Shown here in pieces: positions 37,034 to 48,800 of a stretch of DNA of 64,000 nt. The translations under genes and the position numbers were made by a program. The stretch spans positions 49,454,944 to 49,518,943 of the forward strand of contig OY855905.1 in NCBI GenBank assembly GCA_963693305.1. The letters run 5' to 3'. Each line of letters starts with the position of its first letter. Position 1 is the first letter of the stretch. Source of the DNA: Meandrina meandrites. Its lineage: Eukaryota > Cnidaria > Anthozoa > Scleractinia > Meandrinidae. A model generated the notes under the pieces. It did not search any database and was not told the DNA's origin. It saw nothing but the letters and a program-made list of their open reading frames with translations.

Positions 37034-37262
37034 CTTAAAACATTCATTATTTTTCCCTATGAATCATCCAAGTGCCACGCATTACTTTGAACTTTTGTTC
37101 GTGATTAATTTTGTAATTTCCTAATTCCGTAATAGCCGCTGTATAAACCTCCCGGAAGTGGGTGGGGACGGTTATTTCTTTTGAAGACCTGATGGGAAGG
37201 TTTTAGAGAGGGGGGACGTATTTCAAATCATAGATATCTAGGCTAGGAAGTGGTCTTTTTAA

Positions 37263-39070
37263 GGTGGCTCGACTGGGTTTTTTAGGGGCAACACCGCTCA
37301 AGTTTGAGAACTAACCAGACTGTCATTAACAATGCCATCGAAAAACTATCACCACAGCTGAATTAGGTAAAGATGAAAATTTGTTATGACCAGTGTTATT
37401 TTGACATCGGAGTTGTCATAGCAACGTAATGACGTCATCACGTTTATCAATTTCGTTCGTATTGCTCGGCACCAGGAGGTTTTTTCGGAAATCGCTCAAG
37501 GGGGCATGTACCTCCTATACCTGCCTCAATGTTGGCAAAGTTTGAACAAATTCTGTGAGAGCGTTATCGAAATTTTTGGGGGTGAAGTTTCGAGGGTCAT
37601 AAATACAGTAAAAAACATACTATTGAGATAATAGGGTAATATCTGAAGAACACGACGCGCTTTGGGAATGCAGTTTCATTTCATAGTAGTTTGATGCCAT
37701 TTAAAATTGTGTATACAAAATTATGGGGATCGCCTCGACCGATTGCGAAAAAAACGGATTTGATGAGCGTGCATTCAGGTGCTCTTGTTGCCACTTTTGT
37801 AAATAATTTGGTCTACACCTACAAATGTGATATTTATTTGGAAACCGCTCGATGAATTTTTTTAAAAACTTGTCAATCTCGAGTTTTGTCATCAGTTTAT
37901 ATGGCCTGCAAGTTTCAAGGTCATTGAAAACATGTAAGACAATAAAATCGGGGCTCCAATGTACTACTTTTTTCTCCCAGACTTTGTGTTTACAAGTGAG
38001 TGTCCTCATTATTCACGGGCATTGTATTCAACTTTCATTTTCACGTGCACAACTCAGCAAAAAATTCATTTGCATTTTATCAGTGAGTTTAGACTTTTTT
38101 CCTGATCTGTTGTTCTACACAAAAGTAGCTTTTCGTTTCCTGGAGAAAGAGACCCTCGGCATTGCTGTATTACAGTCTAACAAATATTATTACAGTTTTC
38201 AAGTCATATCAGCATGTTTCCCGAACATTTTTAGAAAGCAATTGAGCGTTCTGTTTAATGCAAATGAATTTTTTGCTGAGTTGTGCACGTGAAAATGAAA
38301 GTTGAATACAATGCCCGTGAATAATGAGGACACTCACTTGTAAACACAAAATCTGGGAGAAAAAAGTAGTACATTGGAGCCCCGATTTTATTGTCTTACA
38401 TGTTTTCAATGATCTTGAAACTTGCAGGCCATATAAACTGATGACAAACCTCGAGATTGACAAGTTTTTAAAAAAATTCATCGAGCGGTTTCCAAATAAT
38501 TATCACATTTGTAGGTGTAGACCAAATTATTTACAAAAGTGGCAACAAGAGCACCTGAATGCACGCTCATCAAATCCGTTTTTTTCGCAATCGGTCGTGG
38601 CGATCCCCATAATTTTGTATTCACAATTTTAAATGGCATCAAACTACTATGAGATGAAACTGCATTCCCAAAGCGCGTCGTGTTCTTCAGATATTACCTT
38701 ATTATCTCAATAGTATGTTTTTTACTGTATTTATGACCCTCGAAACTTCATCCCCAAAAATTTCGATAACGCTCTCACAGAATTTGTTCAAACTTTGCCA
38801 ACATTGAGGCAGGTATAGGAGGTACATGCTCCCTTGAGCGATTTCCGAAAAAACCTCCTGGTGCCGAGCAATACGAAAGAAATTGATAAACGTGATGACG
38901 TCATTACGTTGCTATGACAACTCCGATGTCAAACTAACACTGGTCATAACAAATTTTCATCTTTACCTAATTCAGCTGTGGTGATAGTTTTTCGATGGCA
39001 TTGTTAATGGCAGTCTGGTTAGTTCTCAAACTTGAGCGGTGTTGCCCCTAAAAAACCCAGTCGAGCCACC
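37263..39070. mobile_element. 1.8-kb TTAA-flanked palindromic element with coding arms
   Basis: Arms 37263-38076 and 38257-39070 are inverted, both 814 bp and nearly identical, around a 180-bp spacer. TTAA lies directly outside each end (37259-37262 and 39071-39074). The ends read GGTGGCTCGACTGGGTTTTT. Each arm holds the same reading frame of about 102 codons (38009-37701 minus, 38324-38632 plus) with motifs WSPDFIVLHVFNDL and CRCRPNYLQKWQQEHL, which I do not recognise. TTAA targets fit piggyBac-like transposition; that is an inference. Confidence 0.8.
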
Positions 39071-39636
39071 TTAATGTTTCAGTAGTGAATTACAAGTTTT
39101 CCCAACATTTGTTTTCTTTTATGTAAAAAAGGTGAACAATCGAAAAAAAAGGAACTGATTTAGAGTACCCGACAGGGTCACTTCGCGGCCAGTGGTCTAT
39201 AAGAGGAATTGTTCATCTCTGGGAGTGGGTCTCGGTTGTTAATTGCACGAGATCGAGGCGGCTATGCATAGACCTTTTTTGCAAGCCAGTAGCCATGACG
39301 TTGAACGAATAGGCCGTGCCTTCCGAAATAAGCATAGAATTCAATATACTTCATATATCATCTGACTAATGTTTCAGTTCTCTTGTAAATTATGTTTGTA
39401 TTACGAAATAAAGTAAACGTGATAATTAAAAAAAAAACTATTTCGTGAATCTGATGTGTGAGATCTAGTAACATTTTTTAAACACCACACTTACGTTATG
39501 CATCTGGCGATTTAAAATTTCATGTCCTGCGCCACTCTTACAAAACAATAAGAACCTAAACAAGCTTATTTTGTCTCATCATGTCTTATACATCAAATAT
39601 ATAAGAACCTACTCAGCCTTTAAGTAGAGCTTGTGG

Positions 39637-41073
39637 GTATATTTTCAACACAAAAATAAGCGAAATTAACAAACAACGTTTCGACATCTTCAAGATGTCA
39701 TTGTCAAGTTAAATAAATTAGTTAGTTCATGCGTTATATAAATATGCGATGTACAAATTATGCTGAAAGGGTGTTACAAGTGAAAAGTCAAAGAAACGTG
39801 TTAATTGCAAAATAGTTTTGCTCGGATCGAGTCTGATTGGGTGTTAAGATTTGGTTTGAGATCTCTGATATACAGCATTTCGTATATCAGGTAGTCAAGT
39901 TTCGTCTTGCATTTCCTTAGGATGGTAAACCTGTCCTCAAGATTCCTAGGCTCGATATTGTGTTCGGTCTTTAGATGATTCCCGATAGTTGAGCTCTGGT
40001 GTTCAGCCACGCGTTGATATAAGTGTCGGCGTGTGAAGCCGACATGGCTTGAATCGCACAAGCCGCACATTTGAATCGATAAACAACGCTTTGTTGGTTG
40101 ATTAATGGAGGCTTTTTCTCTTGGATTTTAACATCATTCTCAATTTTTCTACTAATGAAGACGGGTTGAAGGGTTTTTCCAATTTTAATGCTCAAGTCTC
40201 TTAGCTGTCTTCTGACGATGTCAGCTGATTTTTGATCTTTGAACGGTAGTACGATTCGGGTGAAAACACTTTCATCATGGCTAATGGTGTGGCTTGTTCT
40301 CTCAGTTGCAGTTTTCACTGACGTCAAAAACTAAGAAATGGTGTTATCTACAAGATGGGCAGGGTATTGTAGTTTGCTGAAGAGGTCTTTTAAGCGCACG
40401 CATTCTTTGGAGAAGTACTCCCAAGAGGATGATAGTTGATAGGCTCTGTTCAGCATTGTTTTTATAAGTGCTCTTTTGTACCGGAAGTCGACATGGCTTT
40501 AGTAATGCAAAAGAAGGCCTGAGTTCGTTGGTTTTACGTAGACCTTTGTTTCGATCTGGGAACCATTTTTCAATAATTCCATACCAAGAAAAGGCAGGGC
40601 GTTGTTTGTAGACGTTTCCATGGTAAATTGAATGGACGGGTGTCTGGTGTTGAGGGTTTCCAAGAAGGTGTTGGCCGAGGTTTCATCCGGCGTGCTTGTT
40701 AGTGTGTCATCAACGTATCGTTTATAAAAGGGTGGCATTTGTCCTATACATTACTTCTCCAAAGGAATCTTGAGGACAGGTTTACCATCCTAAGGAAATG
40801 CAAGACGAAACTTGACTGCCTGATATACGAAATGCTGTATATCAGAGATCTTAAACCAAATCTTAACACCCAATCAGACTCGATCCGAGCAAAACTATTT
40901 TGCAATTAACACGTTTCTTTGACTTTTCACTTGTAACACTCTTTCAGCATAATTTGTACATGGCATATTTATATAACGCATGAACTAACTAATTTATTTA
41001 ACTTGACAATGACATCTTGAAGATGTCGAAACGTTGTTTGTTGATTTTGCTTATTTTTGTGTTGAAAATATAC
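39637..41073 (-). pseudogene. Decayed Penelope-like retroelement with inverted ends
   Basis: On the minus strand, 40738-40499 encodes part of a reverse transcriptase with the catalytic motif YVDDTL and PFLGMELLKNG. After a stop, recognisable sequence continues through YKRALIKTML-like and WEYFSKEC-like text. 40327-39801 covers a frame-shifted GIY-YIG-type region (YRFKCA, GFTRRHLYQRVAEHQ, IGNHLKTEHN) and the C-terminus. The region 39637-39946 is repeated inverted at 40764-41073, 310 bp each, the known inverted pseudo-LTR layout. Stops and shifts show it is dead. Confidence 0.82.
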
Positions 41074-41316
41074 TCAGCCTTTACTGGAAAATTGTAGGTT
41101 CTTTATAAAAGTGGTATTTTACAGTGTATAAGGTGCAATAAAGACTCAAGGTTAATTGTCCTAGGCAAAACTAAAACTTAACATATATATTTTTCGTGAT
41201 TTCCATAAATGGTCAAAAATGGTTAGAAAATTACTTGGTATCCAACTGCTAGCATTTCGAGATTGCACATGCGTCACACATTTGCAAGAACTTCAGCTGG
41301 TCAGAGTAAAACAAAA

Positions 41317-44300
41317 ATGAACGGCTTACCGTGGAAGATCTTCGCTTTTCTCGTTACAACGAATATTGTCTGTAAGTCAGTTAATATAGATCTATTTTTA
41401 CCTTTCATTTGACTTAAGGTGTATAAAGAAGCGCAAAACCGTTGCTCCGGTTATACATAAGCTTCAACATCTGTTTCACTTCGCGCAAGATAATTGGAAG
41501 ACGGAAAAGGCGAGAAACGACTGTATTGACTTCTTGGTGAATTCATCAAATCAGTTCTCTTCAGTTGTGAAATTAAAACAGTTATCTTTTTTCTGTCTCA
41601 GTTTAGGGTTTGCATGGCGTCCAAACATTTGTGTCCGGAATATTCGGGATTTGCGGGAATCTTCTAAGGATACTATTTTTTCGGAATACAATTAGCTTCC
41701 CCGGTTGCAATTTTTGCGAGCATATGCATCAGTTCGGATATTAATTCATTTTTTTTAGCTCAGTTGAGAGTTTGTTCAGACATTAAACTAAGTTGTCAGT
41801 TCGCGCAACACTCTAGCCATAAATAATCAAGGTCAGTTTTATTGTTCTGTAAACAACATGCAGAAAAGAAATTTTGCGCATTCAGTTGATAAGAAGGAAA
41901 ACTTTTTAAAATAATAATTGTTTTAGTATCATAGCAACGGGAAATTTCCACCAAGAGTTTAGCTCAATTTTAACCGCGTTAAACGAAAAGAAAAAAGAAA
42001 TAATTGATTTTCAACATCTGTGAATATTATTTATTATTTTTTTCTTGGTTTGTGAGCGGGCGGAATTCTCCAAATCCTGCAATCTGATTGGTTCCGGGAG
42101 CGGCGGAAATTTTCGATCTTGCCCTTCGCGGCGAGACGAACGAACCCATGAAAGTTTTGCTCTCCAAACTTAATGTAGTTGTTCACCAGCCGTTGCAAAT
42201 ATGAAAGGAACAGTAAGCAGTGGAATTAAAGGCCTTGAAGTTCTCCAAAAGGCGAGTATTCATTCTCTTTATTGACTAAATCAAATTGTCCAAGTTTTAA
42301 TATGGCGGTAGTTTGTCGATCGTTGTTTGTGCATTTGCACTGATTTTCACGCCATTGCGCTTACCTGTAAGTCGCCGGCTTATATACCTGATTGATTCTT
42401 TCAAAAGCTAAATTAGTAACGGAATTAAAGGCCTTGAAGTTCTCCAATAGGCGGGTATTCTTTGCATTTATTTACAAAACAAGTTATAGTTTTATGGTCG
42501 TAGTTTGTCCATCGTTGTTTGTGCATTCGCACTGATTTTCACGCCGTAATGCGGTTTACTGCAAGTCACTAGTTTACAGACTTGATTTATCCTTTTAAAC
42601 GCTTTGCCTTTCTGCTACTTTTCCCCAAAACCGAATACTGCTTATGACCATTCAAGAAAATGAGATGTTTTGATAAAAAACGGTCAAATAAATTCTCGCA
42701 AAATTGTGCCGCGTGCAGGCGACCACACTACACATTCTCGAACATTCAGTTCAGCTTCATTCAATTTCACTTTCGTGACTCGAGATTTTTTTATGCTCTC
42801 TTTTGCTGCTGCATTGTGCTTCTTTTGTATTATTAAAGTTACTTTTCTCTTTTTTTCTGATGACCTTTTCCGTGAGTACTGTTCACTTTAGCAAATTTAC
42901 TTTGTTTGGCGGAAAACAAATCGTTCTTCACTCTTGCCGTAGCTTAACGATCGATTCAACATTAGGGCGGGCGTTAAAATTACATTTTGCAAGACGATCT
43001 TTTTAGTTTTTTTTTTTTAACCGAGTACGAAAAAAAATAAATAAGTTATTTACCGGCTTTGGGTTGGTCCGTATCGTGAAAAACTGTGACCTCGGCCTTG
43101 AAAATGCTGCCCTCGGCCTGCAGCCTCGGGCAGCATTTTCAAGACCTCGGTCACAGTTTTTCACGATACGGACCTCCCAGCCGATAAATAACATATATTT
43201 ATTGGTCATATATCAGTTTCTCTCAATAAACGAATTTTGAAATTTGTGATCGAGCGAAGAAATGAACTCGTTTGTTTCCCTAATAACAAAATAAAGAAAA
43301 ATAAAGAGACGAAATAGGTAAGGGAGAAAAACCACAAATTCTTCATAAAAAATAACTCTATAAAAAGAATCGCTTTACACCTTTTTTTTTCCGTAAGGTC
43401 ACGGACAAGAGTTAAATTGCTATAAGTGTGCCAGCGGACTATCATGGCGAGCATGCGCGTACAATCAACTGGAAACAAAGTGCAGCAGAGAAAATGACAA
43501 ATGCATCACGGTTGAATTCCGAGGGAAGTATGGGGAGACTGGCTTTGTCAGGTGGGTAGGGTACTATAATTTATTAAAAAAAAAATTGCTCAATTGATTT
43601 TTGCTTGGAGAGGACAAACAATTCAAATCCCAATAATTAGCATTTGGAAAGAAATGATGGCATTAGTTAGGCTGGTGTGGAGTTGTTTATTTTTCATAGA
43701 TATACCTCCACACACCGGTATACAGCTATTTCGAGAAAGGTTGTCGGGAAAAAGCAACGAAGTGCACGCGACAAGACCGAAAGGTGGTCTAGATATTCAC
43801 CGGAATTTTGCATATTGGCCTGGAGCAAGAGAAAATCATTTTCCCTTGCCTAGAGGAAATGTACAAGTTTGTATTTTTGCACGTGGAGAATTTGTTTTCC
43901 TCTCAGGAGGCCTACACCTGCAGCTTTACTTTTCCTGTCGCATGTGTTTCAGTTAGGAAAATGCTTATAAAATTCGGAGTGGCTCAACGTACCTTGTTTC
44001 CATATGTTCGAAGAGAAAGAAAACGTGCAAGTTCGCGTTATATCTTACTAGTATTCAACACGTGCAGTAGCTGAATACTTCTGCCCATACTACCTTTCGG
44101 TCTTGTCGCGTGCACTTGTGTGCTTTTTCACGACGTTTCTCGAAATAGCTGTATGAGAAAGGTCGCGTGACTAGGATGGATACTCCAAAATCAGAAATCC
44201 GCTGGGAGATTGGAACCCATTTCTGCATATTGTGCTCCCCTCGCGAAGAAACGAAAGCTAACCGCAAGCAAACTAGAATTGAGTGGAACTAACCGCAGAC

Positions 44301-44713
44301 ACACTGAAGTACTTGGTTTCCAGTCTCCCCGCGGATTTCTGTTTTGGAGTTTCCATTCTAGTCACTACCGTATGCGAAAGGTCACATCATAGGTTTAACT
44401 CCAGCTGATAACCCCAGAGCCCGCGATCCTTCTGGTCTGCACCAGGGATCTTTGGGAACGAGAATGGAGCACTCGTTATTCTTTTTCCGCTTTTTCTGAA
44501 TAGCTAGTGTTACTAACTCTAAAAACGTTTTATTTTAGAGACTGTGTGGATAGGTCGACCTGTAATAAAGAAGACTTGATTCAGTGCCAGCAGGCAGAGG
44601 AATGTGACTTTGACTGTTGCAATGGAGACCTCTGTAATCCTTCACCCAACGCACAAGCCAGCGGTGTACTACTTATGACATGCGTGATAACCCTTCTGTG
44701 CATCGTAAACTAA
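41317..44713 (+). CDS. Ly6/uPAR three-finger protein, gene F (three exons)
   Basis: Exons are 41317-41371, 43398-43551 and 44539-44713, giving 127 residues. Exon 1 encodes MNGLPWKIFAFLVTTNIV and ends phase 1 before GTAAGT. Exon 2 begins after TTCCGTAAG and carries LNCYKCASGLSWRAC up to GETGFV. It ends phase 2 at AG before GTGGGT. Exon 3 begins after TATTTTAG with DCVDRSTC and ends in ECDFDCC, CCNGDLCN and a hydrophobic GPI-type tail. It has the same 12 cysteines as the other five, but only here is the domain divided by an intron. Exon 2 to exon 3 spans almost 1 kb, filled by two inverted-repeat elements. AATAAA is at 44868-44873. Confidence 0.9.
42222..42610. repeat. Two-copy tandem duplication, unit about 199 bp
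   Basis: GGAATTAAAGGCCTTGAAGT at 42222 recurs at 42421, followed in both by a CATCGTTGTTTGTGCATT-like block, CACTGATTTTCACGCC and a TGCAAGTC or TGTAAGTC stretch. Copies differ by scattered changes. It lies in intron 1 of Ly6 gene F. Confidence 0.8.
43046..43192. mobile_element. Near-perfect hairpin MITE in Ly6 gene F intron 1
   Basis: The left arm (GGTCCGTATCGTGAAAAACT, then GACCTCGGCCTTGAAAATGC) is mirrored by the right arm (GCATTTTCAAGACCTCGGTC, then AGTTTTTCACGATACGGACC), with a short GC-rich loop. The pairing continues outward to TTATTTACCGGCT and AGCCGATAAATAA. Confidence 0.85.
43719..44154. mobile_element. Inverted-repeat element 1 in Ly6 gene F intron 2
   Basis: TACAGCTATTTCGAGAAAGG and AGTGCACGCGACAAGACCGA on the left are mirrored by TCGGTCTTGTCGCGTGCACT and CGTTTCTCGAAATAGCTGTA on the right. 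The middle has no recognisable protein. Confidence 0.75.
44167..44365. mobile_element. Inverted-repeat element 2 in Ly6 gene F intron 2
   Basis: GTGACTAGGATGGATACTCC, then AATCAGAAATCCGC, is mirrored by GCGGATTTCTGTTTTGGAGT and TTCCATTCTAGTCAC. It lies directly beside element 1. Confidence 0.7.
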
Positions 44714-44867
44714 CAGATACATATACAGCTTGATGCATACCGAGGTAACTTTGAACTGCACTGCCTTCATCAACTCTTATCGTGGCTGTAGTTTAGTTTA
44801 CTAGGTTGGCATACTCAGCGCGAGGTCTGCAAATTTCCTCAGAGAATTATGCCTGTTCTTGGTTCAA

Positions 44868-44873
44868 AATAAA
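44868..44873 (+). promoter_or_regulatory. Poly(A) signal AATAAA of Ly6 gene F
   Basis: AATAAA lies 155 bp after the gene F stop. Confidence 0.5.
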
Positions 44874-45241
44874 GATCAAAGATGTTTGTTGGTTGTCAGT
44901 AGAGTTCTTGTACAATCATCTATTAGTAGCCATACTCTGGCAACAAGCCTTAAATGGGAATGTTTACGAGCGAATCAGTGCGACTTTCTCTTTGCACTGA
45001 TGGATAATTATATGTTCTGGAAAATACCATCGAAAAGATTTAATTGATTAAATGCCTTACTTTGTTAAATCAGCACACCCTTTCTCAGTCTAGTTGTAGG
45101 TTCTGTATGCAACGTAAGTAAAAATGTACAAATTCATGTCGTCTTGTTTTACAAACTTTATTATCAACTGTTGCACACTCATTCTCGCTTATATATCAAG
45201 TCCTACAATCCAAGGTCATGAAGTGAAAAAAGTTAACCATG

Positions 45242-45568
45242 CCGATAGGACAATGTATGAAAATGCTTTGAAAATTGCTCTTGCCTCTTACCTTATATTA
45301 TCTTACGTTATTTTGACATTTCTGTGGTCCTGGAGTGGGTTTATAGTAATTTAGACGAGTTTTTCTGAGGTTGTGCTTCTCCTAAAGAGAAGCGGTTTCT
45401 CTTTAGGAGAAGCACAATCTCGTCTAAATGGCTTTAAACCTACTCCAGGAGCACAGAAATGTCAAGATAACGAAAGATAATATAAGGTAAGACATTTTTA
45501 TCCAAATTCTTTAATACAAGTAATATTAAGAGCAAGTTTTAACGCATTCTCATACATTGTCTTATCGA
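45242..45568. mobile_element. Hairpin MITE between Ly6 gene F and TXN2
   Basis: CGATAGGACAATGTATGAAA and TGGTCCTGGAGTGGGTTTA on the left are mirrored by TAAACCTACTCCAGGAGCA and TCTCATACATTGTCTTATCG on the right. The centre is CTCCTAAAGAGAAGCGGTTT and its inverse. Reading frames through it are by-products. Confidence 0.8.
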
Positions 45569-45879
45569 CTGCAAACGTAACGTAATCGTAACAAAATCGA
45601 ATACAGCGTCTGGGCTGCATGTTTTGAAACCAAATGGTGTTAAGACGAGACATCACTATATAAACCACACATCCATTTCAGTGGTACTTGCTCACTCCTC
45701 TTTTACTTTACATGTAATTTGCTGTTTACTTCTAGCAATATAAAAAACTGGCCTTCATGGATCATTCATTATAGGTGAATCTTAAGAACTGAAGATGAAA
45801 GTTGATAATTTTCCACACACCAAACATAACATTATTTTGTGCTAAATCTTTTCCTTATATAATAACTGAGCAATGTACA

Positions 45880-48800
45880 TTATTTTAGGAGGTTTTCCAC
45901 AAATTCTCGGAGCTGCTTTTTTTCTATAAGTCCTTTGAAGTTGTTAAAAACTTTTCCATTTTTTATTGCTAAAACAGTGGGAATCTGTGTAACCTGAGGA
46001 GAAAAAGTAATGCAGAGTTCAAACGTCATGATCGTATAATTACGTCAACATTCCAAGATGACTAAGTAGAGTTTCTTTTCTTTTTTGTCCTTCTAATAGC
46101 AAGAATATATAGCAATAAAGCTGAATAATACAGGTAAGCCTACCGTTTCTTTCATTACAGTGCGACCAAAGTCCAGCTTTAACTCAATGTACATAAATGT
46201 TTGCCCCATGAAAGCAATCAAAGGGCCCTACGTGCCCACGACTGTTTTTTTTTTTACCTTAATGAAATTATCGTTTATTTATATACTTCATAGAATTTGT
46301 AATCATTGTGTTACCCTGGTATCTTTATAAATTTTATTCATCGCTAATTTTTTACAACATTCGAAGAAGGTAAGATCAGAAATACTATGCTTATACATTG
46401 TGATGGCGGATTTTGAAAGACATTGAAACTCCCGTGTAAATGTTACAACGGCAGCCGCCAGCTGCTGTAAAACACAAATGTGCCGATCGATAAAAGCGAT
46501 GGCGCTGTTACATATTTATGTTTCTAAAGAGAGAAGGAAACAACTTGCCTCTCAAGTTATCCAGATGTACTCACAACCGAATTCCATAGAAAAAATCGTT
46601 CCATGTCACCACAAAATCAGAGTTCGCGGCAACTTGAGTAATCATCGGTGAAGAAATCAATATACTTAGCCGTAATGTCCAACTCAGCAAAGCCACTGAG
46701 AGCTGTGCTCAAAAAGCCAAGAAAAAAAAGAAAGCCAAGATTCTGCCTTTGGCTCTAGAACTTAGGACGAACGATCTTCCTCTCACCTTGATATCAGAGT
46801 CCTGCCAATGGCAGTAACGATCTCGTCAGCTACATAATAGTCGATGTATTTCTCCTTAGTAAAGGCACAGGCAGACAATCCTCTGTGTTTGAGGCCACGT
46901 GACGTACATGTACGCGTCACGATACTCAGTTTGATCTCATACATTCACTGTAATTTGTAACAACTGACCTCGGCTTGATTCAACTGATCGCGAGGAATGC
47001 TCCATAAACTACTGGATTTTGCATCCTTTGATCCCCCAAATTGTTATCTACTTTAAGCCAGATAAATAAAGGTCACTTACGTTTTGTTGTTTGCGCGGTA
47101 TTTTGTGATTTGATGGGGTGTTGAGTCCGTTAATTCCTTGCTAGCCATTGATGCCCCCTACTTTTGCGAGTCAGTTAAATCAAGCCGAGGTCAGTCGTTA
47201 CAAATTTTAGTAAAAGTATGAGATCAAATCGTGACGCATACGTCACGGCCTCAAACACACGACTGTCTGCCGTAATGAAGGTCACAATTCTTAGTGTTCT
47301 AGAGGCCGAAAGTAAGGCACGGAAAGGGATTTCTCATCGCTGTCTTAGATTGTGGACTTATCGACTCGTACAATATGGCGGGATACACAATGGTCCGTTC
47401 TAGGTCTGATAACCGTGAAACAAGAGTCTTACTCTTATTGGTCATATCTTGCAATAGTTTTACCGATTCCAAAAATAAACTCAAAACGCTTGAATAAAAC
47501 AAGAAAAAGAATTTTTCTTTCTTAGACGACTCCATATACATTCATATCATGCCCTTAAGATAAAAGTGTGAAGGAAAATCGGTTGGAAGACCAAACTTTC
47601 AAAGCATAGCAATTCGCCAAAACTACGGAAGTCGCGTTAGGTCTGTCAACCATCTGTCAATCCCTTTTATTTACGACTGATCGACCGCCATTTCTCCACC
47701 ATATACAGTGCGTACCTATACTCCTTGTTTTGCATACGCAAAAACAGTCGTAAAAAGGGTCAATATTCCAAACAATTCCACTGTAAGTTGCCTGGACATT
47801 TTAGAGTACCCTTGGAAACAACTATAGAAACACTGATGATTATATCTACCTGTAGTTCTGCTTATTAGTCCAGTTTGAACTTTTTATACTTGTTAGTCTA
47901 GTTAAATGTGCTTGCTAGTCTAGTTTGAGTTTGTTAATGTAATATAATCTTGTTGGCCTAGTTTGTGTAAATGTTAATCTAATTTTCATTAGTTATTGTA
48001 CTTTGTGAACTTGTTAGTCTAGTTGTACTTGACAATCTAGCTAGTTTGTGTAATTATTTCTCTTACTTGTTACGGTAAGAAATAATTTAGTGCCGTCCTT
48101 TCAATGTGTCTTTGCTAATAAGTATCTCTATTCCATGATCATGTTGTGCTTCAGTTACAGCACTATCAGAGTGCATTGAGATTCAACCCCTCATATCATT
48201 TCAACATTACAAAAGAACTGGTCTTACAACTCTTTTAAGCAAAAGACTTCTCCAAATTTATATTGAAGATGTTTATGTGACTGGAAAGTGTCCCTTCCCT
48301 AATCAAATCAAGTGGCTGAAATCAAACCATGGCAGTAATCTTGTTTGTAATCGATAATCTAGTGTGTACTAAGATGTCATTAATGATCTGCATGTAGTAC
48401 GTGCCAATACTTACGTCATACTGCATAGCCAATTCAGGATTCTTGTCTACATCAACTTTAGCCAGTTCAAGAAGTCCATTCTTTTCTCCTACAATGGCAT
48501 CTAATTTTGGAGTTAGTGCTTTGCAAGGAGTACACCAACTATAAAGAAAGACAAATAATCTGATTCGGGCCAAAATACGTTTTTTCCACCTTGCATACAT
48601 TGTACAAAATCAAGAAAAATCTGACAGTGATTTCTTCACTTATACGTGTATTCAAGCTTAAGGTAAAGACATGATCCTTTGCATGTACGTATTGGCAAAA
48701 GTGCAATGATAAAACTAAAATAATAATGACATCCACTGTCTAAAACAGATACCAAAAATGGAAACTTGTCCTAAACTCTTTTCAATCCTACTGTACAGCT

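Noticed and set aside
45124..45354. A 76-codon frame with hydrophobic segments.
   Set aside because: It runs into the left arm of a hairpin MITE and has no signal for a real gene.
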